Shown one piece after another: positions 57,256 through 64,000 of a DNA stretch of 64,000 bases. Within the stretch, counting starts at the first letter, position 1; the number at the start of each line of letters is the position of its first letter. The DNA comes from Atopobium minutum. GTDB lineage: Bacteria; Actinomycetota; Coriobacteriia; Coriobacteriales; Atopobiaceae. The stretch spans positions 434,001 through 498,000 of the forward strand of contig FNSH01000001.1 of assembly GCA_900105895.1 (NCBI GenBank). Reading direction: 5' to 3'. Under the pieces are notes generated by a model, which saw only the letters and a list, made by a program, of their open reading frames with translations, did not search any database and was not told the DNA's origin. The position numbers and the translations under genes are program-made.

Positions 57256-58671
57256 ATGGCACAGGCTGTTGAGAATAACGAGCATCACGTATCGGAAGAA
57301 GCGCAAGTAGAAACGCTTGACGTAACGTCGGGCGTTATCTGGAAGCAGCTCCTACAACTGTATATCCCCATCTTCCTGAGCGCCTTTATGCAGCAGCTTT
57401 ACACCCTTATGAACACGTGGATTGTGGGGCAGTTTGCTGGCAAAGCTGCTGTTGGCGGCATACAGGTAACCCAAGCACTCACCGATTTAGCCGTTGGTTT
57501 TGCTGTGGGTGTTGGTGCTGGCTGTGCCGTTATTGTAGGTCAGTATTTTGGTGCTCATGACGATACCCGCCTGTCGGCTTCTGTACACACGGCCATTGGT
57601 ATTTCTGTTGTGGGTGGCGTGTTATTCTCTGTTGTAGGCGTGCTCTGCGTTGGACCCGTATTGCACATCATGGGTACTCCAGAGCATCTTATGCCCGATG
57701 CATTACTGTATGGACATTGGTATTTTGGTGCGCTGGTTTTCTCGCTCATATATAACATGGGCTCTGGTCTTATGCGCGCTATTGGCGATTCTCGTACCCC
57801 ATCCATTATTTTAGGAATTGCGCTGGCATGCAACCTGATTTTAGATCTGATTTTTGTTGCGGGATTGAACCTTGCCACCCTAGGAGCTGGTATTGCAACG
57901 GCCCTTGCCTATATTGTGGCTGCTTCTTTGGTGCTCTATAAGCTATCTCATGCACATGGCCCCTGGCAAGTAAACCTGAAACGTATTCGCATTGATCGTA
58001 AGATCGCACGCATTATGTTGGTTACGGGCTTGCCCTTGGGCGTACAGTCTGCCGCGTATTCCATTTCTAATATCATTGCGCAAACTGCTGTTAATTCTTT
58101 TGGCGCAGATGCCGTAACGGGCTGGGGGCTATCTGCTCGTGTTGATGGCATTATATGGCAAAGCGGCGATTCACTTGGTGTTGCCGTAACCACGTTTGCG
58201 GCACAAAACTTTGGTGCGCGCAAATATGACCGCATGCATTCAAGTCTTAAGGTTTCCATAGCTATGTCGCTGGCATTAGTGGGAGCCTTGTCTGCCCTGT
58301 TGTTTGTGTTTGTAGAGCCTATTAGCATGTTCTTTTTACCAGATGCCACAGTGGCAGAGTGGTCTGCGCTCATGGTTCGCTACATTGCCCCGTTTTATGT
58401 GGTCTATACCATTTCTTCTAACATCTCAGGCATTATTCGTGGTGCAGGTGAAAGCGTGCGACCCATGCTTATTACTCTGTTTGGCACCTGCATACTGCGT
58501 ATTGCATGGCTACTCATGGTTGTTCCGGTGTTCCATAGCATGGAAACCATTTTGATGAGCTATCCCCTTACGTGGATTCTAACCACCGGCATTTACATTG
58601 TGTACTATCGCAGTGGCCGCTGGCTTACCGTTGCCCGTAAAAAAGAAGAAGCCCGTACATCGATTGCATAA
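57256..58671 (+). CDS. MATE-family multidrug efflux transporter
   Basis: 471 residues and 12 predicted membrane helices in two related halves. N-terminal helix 1 is LYIPIFLSAFMQQLYTLMNTW; conserved GKAAVGGIQVTQALTDLAVG and IYNMGSGLMRAIGDSRTPSI, mirrored by ISGIIRGAGESVRPMLIT in the second half. Exports drugs or metabolites with sodium or proton influx. Starts 22 bases after glnN, so the two may be co-transcribed. Confidence 0.92.
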   Translation: MAQAVENNEHHVSEEAQVETLDVTSGVIWKQLLQLYIPIFLSAFMQQLYTLMNTWIVGQFAGKAAVGGIQVTQALTDLAVGFAVGVGAGCAVIVGQYFGAHDDTRLSASVHTAIGISVVGGVLFSVVGVLCVGPVLHIMGTPEHLMPDALLYGHWYFGALVFSLIYNMGSGLMRAIGDSRTPSIILGIALACNLILDLIFVAGLNLATLGAGIATALAYIVAASLVLYKLSHAHGPWQVNLKRIRIDRKIARIMLVTGLPLGVQSAAYSISNIIAQTAVNSFGADAVTGWGLSARVDGIIWQSGDSLGVAVTTFAAQNFGARKYDRMHSSLKVSIAMSLALVGALSALLFVFVEPISMFFLPDATVAEWSALMVRYIAPFYVVYTISSNISGIIRGAGESVRPMLITLFGTCILRIAWLLMVVPVFHSMETILMSYPLTWILTTGIYIVYYRSGRWLTVARKKEEARTSIA

Positions 58672-58697
58672 CTCAAAAGCCAGGGATACCTAACGGC

Positions 58698-59290
58698 TTA
58701 GAACACCAAGGCTTTGATGCCAATGCACAGCAGCACTATGCCGCCGACAATCTCTGCCTTATCACCCAAAAGCTTGCCAAACCTGCTTCCAATGGCAAGA
58801 GCAACCAGCGATAAGGAAAGCGTTGTACACCCAATAAGAGCTACCGTAGGTACAATAGCTACTTCCTGTGCACGCAAACTAATCCCAATAGCAAACGCAT
58901 CAAGCGCAGTAGCAATCGCCTGGAACACAATGGTTTTATAGGTCAGGCTACACGCAGGATGCTGGGAGTCGGTTGTTACACAGGCAGTAATTGCATTAGC
59001 ATCTATACCACGATATAGTGCCATGACACCTTCTCGCACCATGTTGCCCCAATAATTCCCAGCATGATGAAGGTAACAACGCCGGCATACATCGTAATTA
59101 TCTGAGCAAAAGCTCCGCTCAAAAAATAACCTAACAGGGGCATGAGCACCTGGAATACACCAAAAGCAACGGGCAATACCAACATTTTTGCTCGAGACTC
59201 ATTCTGATACGCAAAGGTATCGGATAACGTAACAGCAAAAGCATCGGCAGAAAGCGCTGCACCTAAAAGTAAAATTTCAATAAGGTGCAA
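58698..59290 (-). pseudogene. mntP: Manganese efflux pump MntP, frameshifted
   Basis: The TTG start at 59290 follows AGGAG. The first frame reads LLLGAALSADAFAVTLSDTF to FIMLGIIG; the rest of MntP continues in another frame as MVREGVMALYRGIDANA, then AIATALDAFAIGISLRAQE and LLCIGIKALVF. The two join if GGGGC near 59045 had one more G. Intact MntP is about 190 residues with two DAFA motifs, both present here. So it is one gene with a single-base deletion or a sequencing error. Converges with the MATE gene. Confidence 0.8.
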
Positions 59291-59477
59291 GATCTCTCCT
59301 TTATCCTCTCCAAAAATAGGATAGAGATTGTAGCACAAGCTCTTTATTCTGTGCACCAATCAAACCGAACAAAAGCAAACGCTGCAGACATAATTACAGG
59401 CTTTGCCAACAGAGTATACAAACGACCTTCACACGCAAGCCGTATACTCTGGCTTCTGTCAATGCATTGGAGATGTT

Positions 59478-60335
59478 ATGCCAAACGCTTTGCAAGACAA
59501 GCAAACCACTCCCACACGTCGTCGTGTGTTTGAAGATTTTTCCGTCGCACAGATTATTGCGTCCGTGCTTTCCACCCTCACTTCTGCCCTGCTCTCCTCA
59601 AAGATTGGCTTGATAGGCGGCTTAGTAGGAGCCGCGGTAGGAGCTGCAGTAGCTGCGGCCGCATATCAAATTTTTAAGGGTCTTCTCAATGCCAGTGCCG
59701 ATAAAATCCGTGAAGTTGCACCGGATTGGGTAGACGCAGCAACTCCTTCCACCCCAGACACGGCAGGTGAATCACCGGCTGCGTCTGTGACTCCCTCGAC
59801 TACCGCTGAAATCATACAGTCTGGTGGTCGCGTTGCTCCTGACTATTATCGACAGCTTCAAGCAGAACAAGCACGTAAACGCCGTTGGGCGCTCGTTGCA
59901 ACAAGTGCAGCCGCAGTGCTGGCCGTAGCAATCACAGCCTTTGCTATTAATGTTCTTTCTGCTGGTCAAGGCATTGGCACCCGTCTAACCCTTGTGCCTA
60001 CAGCACAAAATGAACAGGCCACCACTTCAGACACATCTACCAACAAGCACAGCACAGACACCAGCTCTGCCCAGACCACTACCAATACCGATACCAACTC
60101 CACCAGCACCAGTGAAAGCACGCAATCTAATAGCGACACTGCAGGTGAGAGCACTAGCAACACATCAGAAGATACCAAGACCAACACAAACAACTCTACG
60201 AAAGACAGCACCGATAATACAAATAAGTCTACGGAAGAGTCATCGGATACTGGCAGTTCCTCTCATTCATCGAGCTCGGACACCACTTCTAAAAGCAACA
60301 AAGATGATACAAGTTCTACCGCTACACAGCAGTAG
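59478..60335 (+). CDS. Membrane protein with Ser/Thr-rich extracellular tail
   Basis: 285 residues from ATG 59478 (GGAG nine bases before). Residues about 15-75 include a Gly/Ala-rich hydrophobic stretch GLIGGLVGAAVGAAVAAAAY; a second membrane segment, WALVATSAAAVLAVAITAFA, is near 155. The C-terminal 110 residues are almost only Ser, Thr, Asn, Asp and Lys, as in cell-surface stalks. No enzyme motif. Function unknown; divergent from mntP. Confidence 0.75.
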   Translation: MPNALQDKQTTPTRRRVFEDFSVAQIIASVLSTLTSALLSSKIGLIGGLVGAAVGAAVAAAAYQIFKGLLNASADKIREVAPDWVDAATPSTPDTAGESPAASVTPSTTAEIIQSGGRVAPDYYRQLQAEQARKRRWALVATSAAAVLAVAITAFAINVLSAGQGIGTRLTLVPTAQNEQATTSDTSTNKHSTDTSSAQTTTNTDTNSTSTSESTQSNSDTAGESTSNTSEDTKTNTNNSTKDSTDNTNKSTEESSDTGSSSHSSSSDTTSKSNKDDTSSTATQQ

Positions 60336-60387
60336 AGCACTTGACTGAAATATAGGCATAAAAATAAACAAGCTAATGAGGAAAACG

Positions 60388-60417
60388 AACAAACCTGGAA
60401 TTCTAAGTCTGTTTGTT
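60388..60417 (+). terminator. Weak inverted repeat after the Ser/Thr-rich gene
   Basis: AACAAAC and GTTTGTT bound an imperfect hairpin with GAATTC at its centre; no T run. Its layout resembles the stronger hairpin at 60822. Confidence 0.35.
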
Positions 60418-60482
60418 GTGCAAAAATAACGATATACGTTCATCAGAAGAACCTATATCCTACATGTCGGATGTGATGCCAA

Positions 60483-60800
60483 ATGTTACACACTCTTAAG
60501 AAGCTATATTATTCAAGCTCATACAAGTACATCTGGTATGCCTCACTTGTTATGAGAGGGCTTTTTATCCTGTATGTCCTGGCAGGAGTACAAAAGATTT
60601 TTTCATTACCGTCACAGCTTTTCAATTTACAGAGTACCTTACTTATGTGTGCCTTACTTCTTATTACACTCCTCATACCATACCCAGGACTTAAAGGAGT
60701 AGCTCTCCATAGAGCACTACGACAATCAGTGGTTTTGGTTGTAATGGCTTTTGTCATGATTCTTCTCACCTTGTTTTTTGGTCAAAAAATATTACCGTAA
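60483..60800 (+). CDS. Small membrane protein
   Basis: 105 residues with three hydrophobic segments: MRGLFILYVLAGVQKIF, LLMCALLLITLLIPYPGL and VVLVVMAFVMILLTLFFG. Basic, no signal peptidase site. No ribosome binding site is evident near the ATG, so the start may differ. Followed by a strong terminator. Function unknown. Confidence 0.55.
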   Translation: MLHTLKKLYYSSSYKYIWYASLVMRGLFILYVLAGVQKIFSLPSQLFNLQSTLLMCALLLITLLIPYPGLKGVALHRALRQSVVLVVMAFVMILLTLFFGQKILP

Positions 60801-60821
60801 GTGCAACAAAACAGTAAGTAC

Positions 60822-60858
60822 AACAAGCAGGCTTGGAATTCCAAACCTGCTTGTTTTT
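60822..60858 (+). terminator. Intrinsic terminator after the small membrane gene
   Basis: AACAAGCAGG pairs perfectly with CCTGCTTGTT, with GAATTC near the loop, then TTTTT. Confidence 0.85.
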
Positions 60859-60948
60859 GATGTATGTCCAAAACAACAAAGCGGTGCACTTCTCACAGCT
60901 AGTCCAAGCTCCTATAGCTGTTGTTTGTAACTCCAGTCTCTACAGCAG

Positions 60949-61728
60949 CTATAGCTGCGCCAATAACTGAGCTTTATAGTCCAAAAATTGCTGAGACAAC
61001 TCAAACTTCTCGTCAGACGGGCGCTTAATCGGTAGTTCAAAACTAATGGTAGAAGGCTCGCCTTCATTCGCATGCAATACATACACTCGATCCGCCAAAG
61101 AGATGGCCTCATCAACGTCGTGTGTGATTATCAATGATGCCAACTGTAGCTCACGAGATACCTGTCTATACCAATCACGCAGCTCAACACGGGTAAGTGC
61201 ATCCAAAGCCGAGAAAGGCTCATCTAAAAGCACTACCTGATTGCCCATAACATAGGTACGCAAAAACGCTGCTCGCTGACGCATGCCACCAGAAAGTTGA
61301 CTCGGCCACTTATCTTCACAGCCCTCAAGACCAAACTTGCAGAATAAATCTACCACCTGCTGGCGCGCTTCTTGGGGGCTTTTGCCTGCAATAACCAGTG
61401 GCAAGCTAACATTATCAATCACGCGCTTGCTGGGTATAAGTAAGTCCTTTTGTAGCATGTAGCTGACCGCACCCGGTTGGTTTGTACAGTCGTGACCTTG
61501 CACCACTACCCGGCCTGCCGTTGGCTGTGTGAGTCCCGCCAACGCGTGGAGCAAGGTAGTTTTACCACAACCAGACCGGCCAATAATACACACGAGCTCG
61601 CCCACAAACAATTTGAGGGATACCTTGTGCACCACCTCAGTATGTTCCCAGCTCAGTGTGAGCTCCTTTGCTTCAAGCGCAGGCTGCCCATCCATCTGGT
61701 CTTGTATAAGCGTGCCAGCGTCACTCAC
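60949..61728 (-). CDS. ABC transporter ATP-binding protein, thiamine-precursor type
   Basis: 259 residues. Walker A GRSGCGKTT, Q-loop region, signature LSGGMRQR, Walker B VVLLDEPF and switch His in IITHDVDEA. NitT/TauT-like family (COG1116) that includes the ThiZ ATPase. It powers import by the upstream permease and lipoprotein. GTG start overlaps the preceding stop (TAGTG). The operon is preceded by a TPP riboswitch, so the substrate is probably thiamine or its pyrimidine precursor. Confidence 0.9.
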   Translation of the reverse strand: MSDAGTLIQDQMDGQPALEAKELTLSWEHTEVVHKVSLKLFVGELVCIIGRSGCGKTTLLHALAGLTQPTAGRVVVQGHDCTNQPGAVSYMLQKDLLIPSKRVIDNVSLPLVIAGKSPQEARQQVVDLFCKFGLEGCEDKWPSQLSGGMRQRAAFLRTYVMGNQVVLLDEPFSALDALTRVELRDWYRQVSRELQLASLIITHDVDEAISLADRVYVLHANEGEPSTISFELPIKRPSDEKFELSQQFLDYKAQLLAQL

Positions 61729-62780
61729 TATTTACCAGCCTCAAGATAGTCCATGGTCCAACCAGAGTTAACATCCAATTTATTTTCTACCAAGTTGTTA
61801 TCGTTGAGCCAACCAAAGTAACGAGACCACCGTGTAGAGTCGATAACGCCCCAGCTTGAAGCATCCTTTTGATACTCGCCAGCCAAGAATTGTGCACTGG
61901 CACGCACGAGCTTCTCGTCAAGCTCGGGAACGGCTTTGAGCAAAATGGACGCCGCGTCATCAGGGTTGGAAATGGCAAACTCATAGCCCTTCTTCACGGC
62001 GCGCAAGAACGCTTTGGCCTGATCTGCATGGTCCTTGAGGTAATCATTGTTTGATACAAAAATAGGCGTGTAGTAATCAAACACCTGATCCATGGAGACA
62101 AACGAGAAATAATTGACATCGTAATCCTGGATCTGAGCGTTCTGATACGCCCAGCCCTCATACACCCACACGGTATCAAACATGTTTGCTTTAAGACCAG
62201 CAACCTCATCGTCCGTCTCGTAGGGAACCATCTTGACCTTGGAGAAGTCTCCACCGTCAGCGGTAACCACCTGCTTAATGGTTGCCTGTTCAACCGGGAT
62301 ATTCCAAGTTGCATAGGTATGATTTTCCATACCCTTGGCAGAGGTAATACCATCCTCGGCACGACTCATAATACCCGAGGTATTGTGCTGGATAATAGCC
62401 GCAATAGCGGTAAGGGGAAACGGCTCTGCCTGTGAAAGAGAGCTTGCCAGATAATCCTGGTATGAAACTCCCAGTTGAGCTTGGCCAGAACCAACCATAG
62501 CCTCACACGAGTTTTCTGCCGGCTGAACAATCTCTACTTCAAGACCTTCATCTGCAAAGAAATTCTTAGACTGCGCCACATAAATACCCGTGTGATTGGT
62601 GTTGGGCGTATAATCCAAGCACAGCGTTACCTTGGTAAGCTCTTTGGGCTTATCGGCATTGGTACCAGATTTAGAACTACAGCCAGCAAGACCCATAGCC
62701 GCTACAGCAAGTGAGGCACCTGCTGTGGCAATAAAGGACTTACGCGAAATAGTGGTTTTACTCACATCAAACTTGGTCAT
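61728..62780 (-). CDS. ABC transporter substrate-binding lipoprotein, ThiY/NMT1-like
   Basis: 350 residues from ATG 62780 (AAAGG eight bases before). Twin basic residues and a lipobox, LAVAAMGLAGC, near residue 33 show a lipoprotein. NMT1/THI5-like fold: VTLCLDYTPNTNHTGIYVAQ, GLEVEIVQPAENSCEAMVGSG (cut here) and VWVYEGWAYQNAQIQ. This set is known for binding formylaminopyrimidine or hydroxymethylpyrimidine. Second gene of the riboswitch-controlled operon. Confidence 0.92.
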   Translation of the reverse strand: MTKFDVSKTTISRKSFIATAGASLAVAAMGLAGCSSKSGTNADKPKELTKVTLCLDYTPNTNHTGIYVAQSKNFFADEGLEVEIVQPAENSCEAMVGSGQAQLGVSYQDYLASSLSQAEPFPLTAIAAIIQHNTSGIMSRAEDGITSAKGMENHTYATWNIPVEQATIKQVVTADGGDFSKVKMVPYETDDEVAGLKANMFDTVWVYEGWAYQNAQIQDYDVNYFSFVSMDQVFDYYTPIFVSNNDYLKDHADQAKAFLRAVKKGYEFAISNPDDAASILLKAVPELDEKLVRASAQFLAGEYQKDASSWGVIDSTRWSRYFGWLNDNNLVENKLDVNSGWTMDYLEAGK

Positions 62781-63591
62781 GAACAGCACCTTTCTTCTTA
62801 GCTGTCTGTTGTTTCCAAGGCATAGCCGCGCGCTCCAGCGCTCGGATTACACCCATAAGTACCAGCGAAATAGCAGAAATAACAAAAATTGCCGCAAACA
62901 TACGGTCGTACGAGAATGACTTACGTACTCGCGTCATATACACGCCCAAACCAGAAATACCGCCAAGCCATTCTGCAATAACAGCACCTACAATGGCATA
63001 GGCACCGGCTATAGAAAGCCCCGCAAAAAATTGTTCTGCAGCAGCAGGCAATTTGACATGTATAAAAATTTGCCAGCGGGAAGCATGCATCACGCGCATA
63101 AGATCAATCATATCTGGATCTACAGAACGCAAGCCCGCCAGCAAAGAGACAAGAACAGGGAAAAAAGTAGTAAGCGCTACAAGCACAATTTTTGGTAACA
63201 AGCCATATCCCAGCCACAACACCAAAAGCGGTGCAATAGCAATGGTTGGAATGGTTTGAGAAATGGTCACTAAGGGCTCAAAGGCCAGATAAAAACCCTC
63301 AAAGCGATCCATTAAAATGGCAAAGGCACTACCTATTGCTGTTCCAATAACAAGACCGATAAGCGCCTCTATAAGCGTGGTTTGGGTGTGCATGGCAAGC
63401 AGAGCTGCTTCTTTACCCAATGCTCCCAACACCTGCAGCGGCGTAGGAAGCAAGTAATTTGGTACGAAACCACACACAACAATGAGCTGCCAAATAAGCA
63501 ATACTCCCGCCAAAGACAGCGTTGGGTACAGCGTCTTTTTATACTTTTGCTGCTGCCACCGCCGCTTATGTTGCTTATGCTCGCAAGCCAT
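62767..63591 (-). CDS. ABC transporter permease, ThiX-like
   Basis: 274 residues. BPD_transp_1 permease with about six membrane helices: LAGVLLIWQLIVVCGFVPNY, the EAA-like region VSLLAGLRSVDPDMIDLMRV and the following AEQFFAGLSIAGAYAIVGAV, IAEWLGGISGLGVYM. First gene after the TPP riboswitch; the ATG is preceded by GGAAGGA inside a hairpin. The 3' end overlaps the lipoprotein gene by 14 bases. Confidence 0.92.
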   Translation of the reverse strand: MACEHKQHKRRWQQQKYKKTLYPTLSLAGVLLIWQLIVVCGFVPNYLLPTPLQVLGALGKEAALLAMHTQTTLIEALIGLVIGTAIGSAFAILMDRFEGFYLAFEPLVTISQTIPTIAIAPLLVLWLGYGLLPKIVLVALTTFFPVLVSLLAGLRSVDPDMIDLMRVMHASRWQIFIHVKLPAAAEQFFAGLSIAGAYAIVGAVIAEWLGGISGLGVYMTRVRKSFSYDRMFAAIFVISAISLVLMGVIRALERAAMPWKQQTAKKKGAVHDQV

Positions 63592-63598
63592 ATAAAAA

Positions 63599-63622
63599 AT
63601 CCTTCCGCCATGCGAAAGGATG
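63599..63622 (-). terminator. Riboswitch expression platform hairpin before the permease gene
   Basis: On the minus strand ATCCTTTCGC pairs with GCGGAAGGAT, followed by TTTTTTAT and the ATG eight bases on. It contains the ribosome binding site GGAAGGA and has a terminator-like T run, so it can block translation, end transcription, or both. Confidence 0.75.
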
Positions 63623-63646
63623 CAATAGATTGCTCTAGCTGCTTTA

Positions 63647-63730
63647 TCCCTACGCTGGCATTATCCAGATCAGGTTTGAAGGTCAAACGGGTGGACCGTT
63701 CCTCTCAGCCGCGCCATACTCGCAGCTCCC
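63647..63730 (-). promoter_or_regulatory. TPP (THI-box) riboswitch
   Basis: On the minus strand it reads GGGAGCTGC, then GGCTGAGAGGAACGG, then ACCTGATCTGGATAATGCCA and GCGTAGGGA. These are the conserved CUGAGA and ACCUGAUCUGGAUAAUGCCAGCGNAGGGA blocks of the TPP aptamer, with P1 closing by GGGA/TCCC-type ends. It senses thiamine pyrophosphate and controls the thiamine-type ABC operon that follows. Confidence 0.96.
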
Positions 63731-63802
63731 TTTTTATGTACTTTATTATAGCGCGTTTGTGGGTTTGTAAAGCAAGGTGAGCAAGGTTTTTAACAGTAGC
63801 GC

Positions 63803-64000
63803 TTACGCTTCCTGGACCTCACCAGAAAGCAGCCGATCTACCATAGTGCTGTTAGCTAAAAGCTCAACAGCATCATCCAGCGGCTCTAACGTGCTTTGCC
63901 CCCAAGCACGCTCTTGTGCGCGAGCAATTGCATGGTCTGCAATGCCAGGATTTTTGGGCAGCAAGGGTCCATGAATATACGTACCAATAACGTTTTTATA
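63803..64000 (-). CDS. C-terminal end of a CobB/CobQ-like glutamine amidotransferase (GatD-like)
   Basis: An open minus-strand frame enters from the window edge and ends at TAA 63803-63805, giving 65 residues. It contains NVIGTYIHGPLLPKNPGIAD, in which the glutamine-amidotransferase His motif (GTYIHGP) is clear, followed by a helical end. It resembles GatD, the amidotransferase of the MurT/GatD lipid II amidation complex. The catalytic Cys region lies outside the window. Confidence 0.75.
   Translation of the reverse strand, partial: YKNVIGTYIHGPLLPKNPGIADHAIARAQERAWGQSTLEPLDDAVELLANSTMVDRLLSGEVQEA

Noticed and set aside
63777..63974. 65-codon plus-strand frame at the right edge
   Set aside because: Antisense to the minus-strand amidotransferase end with its GTYIHGP motif.

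Overview
The window joins three kinds of DNA. The right edge (about 54.5-64 kb) is bacterial chromosome: tRNA-Ala(CGC), a type III glutamine synthetase, a MATE exporter, a frameshifted mntP, two membrane proteins, a thiamine-type ABC importer under a TPP riboswitch, and the tail of a CobB/CobQ-like glutamine amidotransferase. Gene content, moderate GC and codon style suggest a low-to-mid GC Actinomycetota, possibly a coriobacterium (Atopobium/Lancefieldella/Olsenella-like). That assignment is inference. About 4.5-50.3 kb is a nearly complete HK97-type siphophage prophage. The left edge holds AT-rich orphan genes and a four-gene defence operon resembling ABC three-component (ABC-3C) systems.

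Prophage layout, left to right: sigma-like regulator and small early genes; replication and recombination genes (DUF2800 nuclease-like, DUF2815, family A DNA polymerase, BRO antirepressor, DUF4406-like, D5/P4 primase-helicase, VRR-NUC, SNF2 helicase); late regulator; HNH nuclease, a possible cos region and the small terminase; a modification cargo (metK, ParB-fused DNA methylase, C5-cytosine methylase); large terminase, portal, ClpP-like protease, capsid, connectors, major tail protein, tail chaperones with a probable -1 frameshift, tape measure, distal tail, tail spike; holin, endolysin; HTH/zinc protein, SHOCT-like protein and two tandem large serine recombinases. Several single genes face the other way inside the late operon: three membrane proteins and a RelE/HigA-type toxin-antitoxin pair.

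The most unusual feature is a set of AT-rich or foreign-looking orphan immunity-type genes (SUKH/SMI1-KNR4, DUF4253, DUF4274-like, DUF6892-like, DUF4261 and unknown families) with no toxin genes. They occur at the left edge, inside a split Abi_2 gene (9.7-10.2 kb), between holin and endolysin (40-45.8 kb), and downstream of the recombinases (50.4-54.3 kb). Several are followed on their 3' side by a short shared sequence, roughly GAYAAACTGGRAGTT, twice inside a longer repeat. This looks like a phage-borne polyimmunity collection assembled cassette by cassette; many members are truncated or frameshifted. The third island is flanked by 60-bp imperfect direct repeats (53/60 identical) derived from the 3' end of the last recombinase.

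Three phage transcripts share a leader (GTTTATATTTCG then AAGCCCTCC) whose CCTCC can pair with the following ribosome binding site. Other regulatory features are the TPP riboswitch, iterated operators before the ABC-3C operon, and a 49-51 bp direct repeat before two small genes.
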